From Ophiodon elongatus (lineage: Eukaryota > Chordata > Actinopteri > Perciformes > Hexagrammidae), in the NCBI GenBank assembly GCA_016806645.1, contig JACSYO010001880.1:2412501-2476500 (forward strand): 64,000 nucleotides of DNA, given 5' to 3'. The notes below the pieces were generated by a model, which was not told the origin of the DNA, made no database searches, and saw only the letters and a program-made list of their open reading frames with translations. The position numbers and the translations under genes are program-made. Shown here piece by piece: positions 61,701-64,000 of the stretch; positions within the stretch are counted from its first letter, which is position 1; every line of letters begins with the position of its first letter.

Positions 61701-63561
61701 TCGGACGGCTGTTCAAGAGGAGCATAATAATCAAATTATACAACATACTACTCTATGGATTCATTTACAAGTAAAACAGGCCAGAATGTCAGTAGAGCTT
61801 ATTGTTTACACTACTCTATTTAACAAGAAGGAAGCATCTATGGATCACAAAACACAACAAACCTTTCCATACGGTGTGTCAACATAACGCTCAGTTCTCC
61901 CCTCCAAGATATCGGGATCATCCAGGCCTGAACCACCAATTATTCCAATCTAAACAATAAAAATTAAGTCAACACACAATTACATCAGAATTAATATCTG
62001 GCCAAAACACCTAAATTTTAGACACATTTATTTTTTATAATATTTTTAATGTAAAGTATAGGGAATGAGAGCATGTGCAAAACACAATATATTAAAAAAA
62101 GGTGGTGTTTAAAACTCTGAGCACATTCAAATCACTCACTAACTCATTGCCAACTGAAAAACCCAAAGACAAGATGCTGTTATTTTCCATAAGGAAGAAT
62201 GCTGTCTGTTTGTGTATATTTTACTGTTTGTCGTCAGTTAACAGCATTGCTCCAGGGTAAGTATGTTCACTCAAGTACTGTACCAATAGAGGCAAATATT
62301 TACTTCACTCCACTACATATATTTGAAATATTTATTAATTTATAGTACTTTAAAGATGGATTTATTACATAAAACATATGATCATATTCTAAAATATGAT
62401 ACAAAGTCGTAGATTAACCTACTACCAATATGTTAAATTGTTCAGATTGGTTCTCCCTGAAACCACCAACAACATTGAAATGCTGCTTAGACATGAATTA
62501 ATGCCTTGATAACAATTATAATCCAATGTTACAACATAAAATTGTTGTGTAGTATATTTTGTTGATAATAATTGTAGTTATTAAATTATTTCAGGGTGTT
62601 CAGATTATTTACAAAAGTAAAAGTACTAATACCACACTAAGAATACTCTGTTACAAGAAAAAGTATTGCATTCAAAATGTCACGTGAGTTAAAGTATGGA
62701 AGTAAAATCAAGAAAATCTACTAAGTACTCAATGTAGAAAAATGCCCCCTGTAATTGTTGTACAATGATTTATCATATCAATAGAGTACTATTACTCATG
62801 TATTAAAAGTAAAAGCAGGATTCTACTATTGTTGTTGGTCGAGTGGGCACTAACTAATATTATATATTAGTATAGATATTTTCAAGGACTGCAACTAATG
62901 ATTTTAATTGTATATTTATATATAATTGTATATCCTGTTGTATAGCTTAACAAGACATCACATTTTCTAAACTTGTTGTATGTCAGGTACCTAATCACTT
63001 ATAATCTGTGAAATAACTACTAACTAGAGACGCCAAAACATGACAGTGAACTAAAACAGACAGTTTCCTGCTGAAATATGGGGGAGTAAAAGTACAAAAT
63101 ACTCGAGTACTTTCGTAATTTTACTTCGTTATATCCCACCACTGCTTCCTTAACTGCTGACAGCTGTAACGGCACGCCACTCCTGACAACGTGTCGAGTC
63201 AACTAAACCTGAGATGACCTTTGACCCCCAACTAGCCATTTCAACGGTACCTCATAGAGCAACGTGGCAGCTAGCATGCACACGTTAGCTTCTATTATTT
63301 AACTGCTCTTATTGCTGGTTTACTAAAGATTACAAGCACGGCTTTCCTAAAACAGTACGACGCGAACAGCGAGCGTTATTTAAGGAAGTTTCCCGCGCTT
63401 CCATGTTTGTCACAGCCGCACAGCTGGCCTGAGATAACGTTACGTTATGTCCGTTGATGTTTCACGTGTCACTGTGTTCTAACGCAACGTTCCGTTTGTA
63501 CGACTTCCGGTGTCAATACATTTCAGGGTTATATTACCTTAATGGGCACCATGGCAGTCAT
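52330..63561 (-). CDS. mtap: S-methyl-5'-thioadenosine phosphorylase, eight exons, 280 aa
   Basis: Eight exons on the minus strand join in frame: 63538-63561, 61863-61949, 61650-61708, 60616-60783, 57015-57117, 55913-56152, 53232-53354 and 52330-52368. All have GT-AG junctions. The enzyme phosphorolyses methylthioadenosine to adenine and methylthioribose-1-phosphate in the cytosol, for adenine and methionine salvage. Family landmarks are IGIIGGSGLDDP (9-20, phosphate site, with Ser15 where human has Thr18), RHGRQH (57-62), TTACGSLREEIQPGD (89-103), GPRFSSRAES, NMTTVPEVVLAKEA with Met193 (human Met196), and TDYDCW with Asp217 and Asp219 (human Asp220/Asp222, purine site). The length is 280 against 283 aa in human, with the difference in the N-terminal exon. 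The most diverged part is exon 5 (residues 114-132). The gene is convergent with cdkn2a/b, as in mammals. Identification is essentially certain. Confidence 0.97.
52369..53231 (-). other. mtap: mtap intron 7
   Basis: An 863-base intron with a run of T at about 52554-52574. It has no recognisable repeat family or coding sequence. Confidence 0.75.
53232..53354 (-). CDS. mtap: mtap exon 7
   Basis: One hundred and twenty-three bases, 41 codons, phase 0: VCVDNVLKTMKENANKAS...TVKTLK. It aligns with human VSVDRVLKTLKENANKAKS. The acceptor is CTATAG and the donor GTAAGT. It forms the C-terminal helices. Confidence 0.95.
53355..55912 (-). other. mtap: mtap intron 6
   Basis: A 2.6 kb intron. It contains an (AAT)n microsatellite at 55692-55739 and, around 54,050-54,140, a purine- and G-rich patch. 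I recognised no transposon or RNA gene in it. Confidence 0.8.
55692..55739. repeat. (AAT)n microsatellite grading into (GAA)n
   Basis: About 13 AAT units then three GAA units, in mtap intron 6. Confidence 0.93.
55913..56152 (-). CDS. mtap: mtap exon 6
   Basis: Two hundred and forty bases, 80 codons, phase 0, from VLIEVARSLGVKC to WKEHEEA. It holds most of the nucleoside-binding residues (IEGPRFSSRAES, INMTTVPEVV, ATDYDCW). The donor is GCG|GTGAGT; reading through it would give a false VSG extension. Confidence 0.97.
56153..57014 (-). other. mtap: mtap intron 5
   Basis: An 862-base A+T-rich intron. Nothing recognised inside. Confidence 0.8.
57015..57117 (-). CDS. mtap: mtap exon 5
   Basis: One hundred and three bases encoding the end of Arg113 through TTKRAQTLYDG...HIPMAEPFCNRTRE. 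The central part differs most from mammals, while HIPMAEPFC is retained. The acceptor is GCCAG and the donor GTGGGT. Confidence 0.95.
58731..58774. repeat. 10-base tandem repeat (AAGTCTGAAC)
   Basis: About four copies; the first is a variant AAGTCAGGAC. In mtap intron 4. Confidence 0.85.
60277..60303. repeat. Poly(A) run
   Basis: About 27 adenines on the plus strand in mtap intron 4, with no recognisable retroposon body upstream. Confidence 0.9.
60616..60783 (-). CDS. mtap: mtap exon 4
   Basis: One hundred and sixty-eight bases from HGRQHTIMPSNVNYQANIWA to DIVIIDQFID, with Arg113 split over the next junction (AG|G). It includes the TTACGSLREE block. The acceptor is CCTTAG and the donor GTGAGT. 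Confidence 0.96.
60895..61480 (+). mobile_element. 5'-truncated L2-type LINE, antisense in mtap intron 3
   Basis: The plus-strand frames spell a decayed LINE reverse transcriptase C-terminus: RNVGVIFDHNLNLHKHVKSM near 60,935, then SRLVSCNCLLSGV, LSCLQRIQNSAA and ISPILASLHWPPV. These are typical of the L2 clade. The 3' end has a short AT-rich tail (TACAAATAAACTTTGATG) and ends in (ATT)n near 61,480, the usual L2 3' microsatellite. Frame breaks make it non-functional. It is oriented against mtap. Confidence 0.75.
61650..61708 (-). CDS. mtap: mtap exon 3
   Basis: Fifty-nine bases, PSDALILGKIKNVECVLLA plus the first two bases of Arg57. The donor GTAAGAG is strong. Its codon split is completed by G from exon 4, giving the RHGRQH motif. 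Confidence 0.94.
61863..61949 (-). CDS. mtap: mtap exon 2
   Basis: Eighty-seven bases, 29 codons, phase 0 at both ends, from IGIIGGSGLDDPDILEG to VDTPYGK. It carries the glycine-rich phosphate-binding loop. The acceptor is TTTAG and the donor GT. Confidence 0.95.
61950..63537 (-). other. mtap: mtap intron 1
   Basis: The intron holds a long hAT-type miniature element (listed separately) over much of its middle and the E2F-like and ETS-like motifs near its 5' end. Nothing else was recognised. Confidence 0.85.
62250..63145. mobile_element. hAT-type non-autonomous element in mtap intron 1
   Basis: The left end near 62,250 contains TTCACTCAAGTACTGTACC and the right end near 63,144 reads CTCGAGTACTTT...CCCACCACTG. 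The region between is rich in AAGTA and AGTACTT motifs, including AAAACATATGATC and AAATGCTGCTTA. These are hallmarks, from memory of fish genomes, of a very common hAT miniature element. The internal order (a sense-like left half and a reverse-oriented middle at about 62,606-62,830) suggests a composite or rearranged copy. No coding capacity. Confidence 0.55.
63538..63561 (-). CDS. mtap: mtap exon 1, coding part
   Basis: Eight codons (MTAMVPIK) before the donor GTAATA; human exon 1 likewise ends ...AVK. Two ATGs are in frame. The first, at 63559-63561, has G at -3. The second, at 63550-63552, has the stronger GCCATGG context, so initiation at Met4 is possible. No further in-frame ATG lies just upstream. 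Confidence 0.85.
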
Positions 63562-63720
63562 GACGAGCGTGTTGTTGTTTTTCAAATTAATAAAGAAGTT
63601 GAGAGGAAGACCCTTTGTCGCCACACCCGTTAAACATCCGTCACCACAACGGACATCAGACACACGTCTCTTCCGGTTTGGTTTGTTTGCCTTCAAAATA
63701 AAGGCATGGCGCTTAACTAA
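63562..63720 (-). promoter_or_regulatory. mtap: Probable mtap 5' UTR and promoter-proximal region
   Basis: The stretch upstream of the mtap start carries an ETS-type CCGGAAG on the minus strand (plus positions 63670-63676). Just inside intron 1 there is a second CTTCCGG near 63504 and an E2F-like TTTCCCGCGC at 63389-63398. No TATA box is obvious at a suitable distance. This is motif evidence only, and no start site can be assigned. Confidence 0.4.
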
Positions 63721-64000
63721 TATTTTATATGAAATAATAGCGTAGTGATTTTAGGCGACTCATCTTATCTTTTGGGCATATTTTTTCTAAGTCAATATTA
63801 TCGGTCTACCTTGCAGCAAGCAATTTGTTTACATTCATTGGACTACAAAACCTAAGTTCACTTGATACCTGTGACGTAATCCATCGGTGGACTTGTCTAC
63901 TTTAGTTGTTTGTATTTCTGCAGCCAGCTAAAGTGAATACCTTTTAACTTAATATGCACTTCCAGCATTGTTTACCACAACACTATAACTTTCACAACTG
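63721..64000. other. Window edge upstream of mtap
   Basis: A+T-rich DNA with a CRE-like TGACGTAA near 63,872. No divergent gene start can be supported before the window ends. Confidence 0.4.

Noticed and set aside
1..64000. CRISPR array, prokaryotic operon or phage content
   Set aside because: Tandem repeats present are microsatellites. Gene structure is intron-containing and vertebrate.
1..64000. Endogenous retrovirus
   Set aside because: No LTR pair, primer-binding site or gag/pol/env-like frame was recognised.

Overview
This is vertebrate nuclear DNA, and the details point to a ray-finned (teleost, probably percomorph) fish. Coding density is low, genes are split by GT-AG introns, dinucleotide microsatellites are long and frequent, and the repeats are typical of fish (L2-type LINE 3' ends, hAT and piggyBac-like non-autonomous elements, a tRNA-type SINE remnant). 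The species cannot be named from the sequence. Two protein genes are securely identified, both from the CDKN2-MTAP locus. There is no sign of bacterial, plasmid or CRISPR content.

Layout. Positions 1-47.7 kb form a gene-poor region made of unique A+T-rich DNA, microsatellites and decayed transposons, several of them nested. By human synteny this would be the side facing dmrta1 and elavl2, but no exon of either was seen. At 48,197-49,854 (+) lies the two-exon INK4 gene cdkn2a/b, 129 aa. At 52,330-63,561 (-) lies the eight-exon methylthioadenosine phosphorylase gene mtap, 280 aa, with every splice junction readable. The two genes are tail to tail, with candidate poly(A) signals about 1.4-1.9 kb apart. 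This is the same relative orientation as human MTAP and CDKN2A/B. I saw no ARF first exon, in line with published work reporting a single INK4 gene and no ARF in pufferfish.

Function. The INK4 protein is an ankyrin-repeat inhibitor of CDK4/6. MTAP salvages adenine and methionine from methylthioadenosine made by polyamine synthesis. They are chromosomal neighbours, not members of one pathway.

The parts most worth a second look are non-coding: a CpG-rich block 1.4 kb upstream of cdkn2a/b that reads like the first exon of a divergent transcript, a compact NRF1/CRE promoter beside a CA repeat, same-orientation CTCF-type motifs in the desert, and datable nested transposon insertions. I found no convincing evidence of a wholly new biological system in this window.
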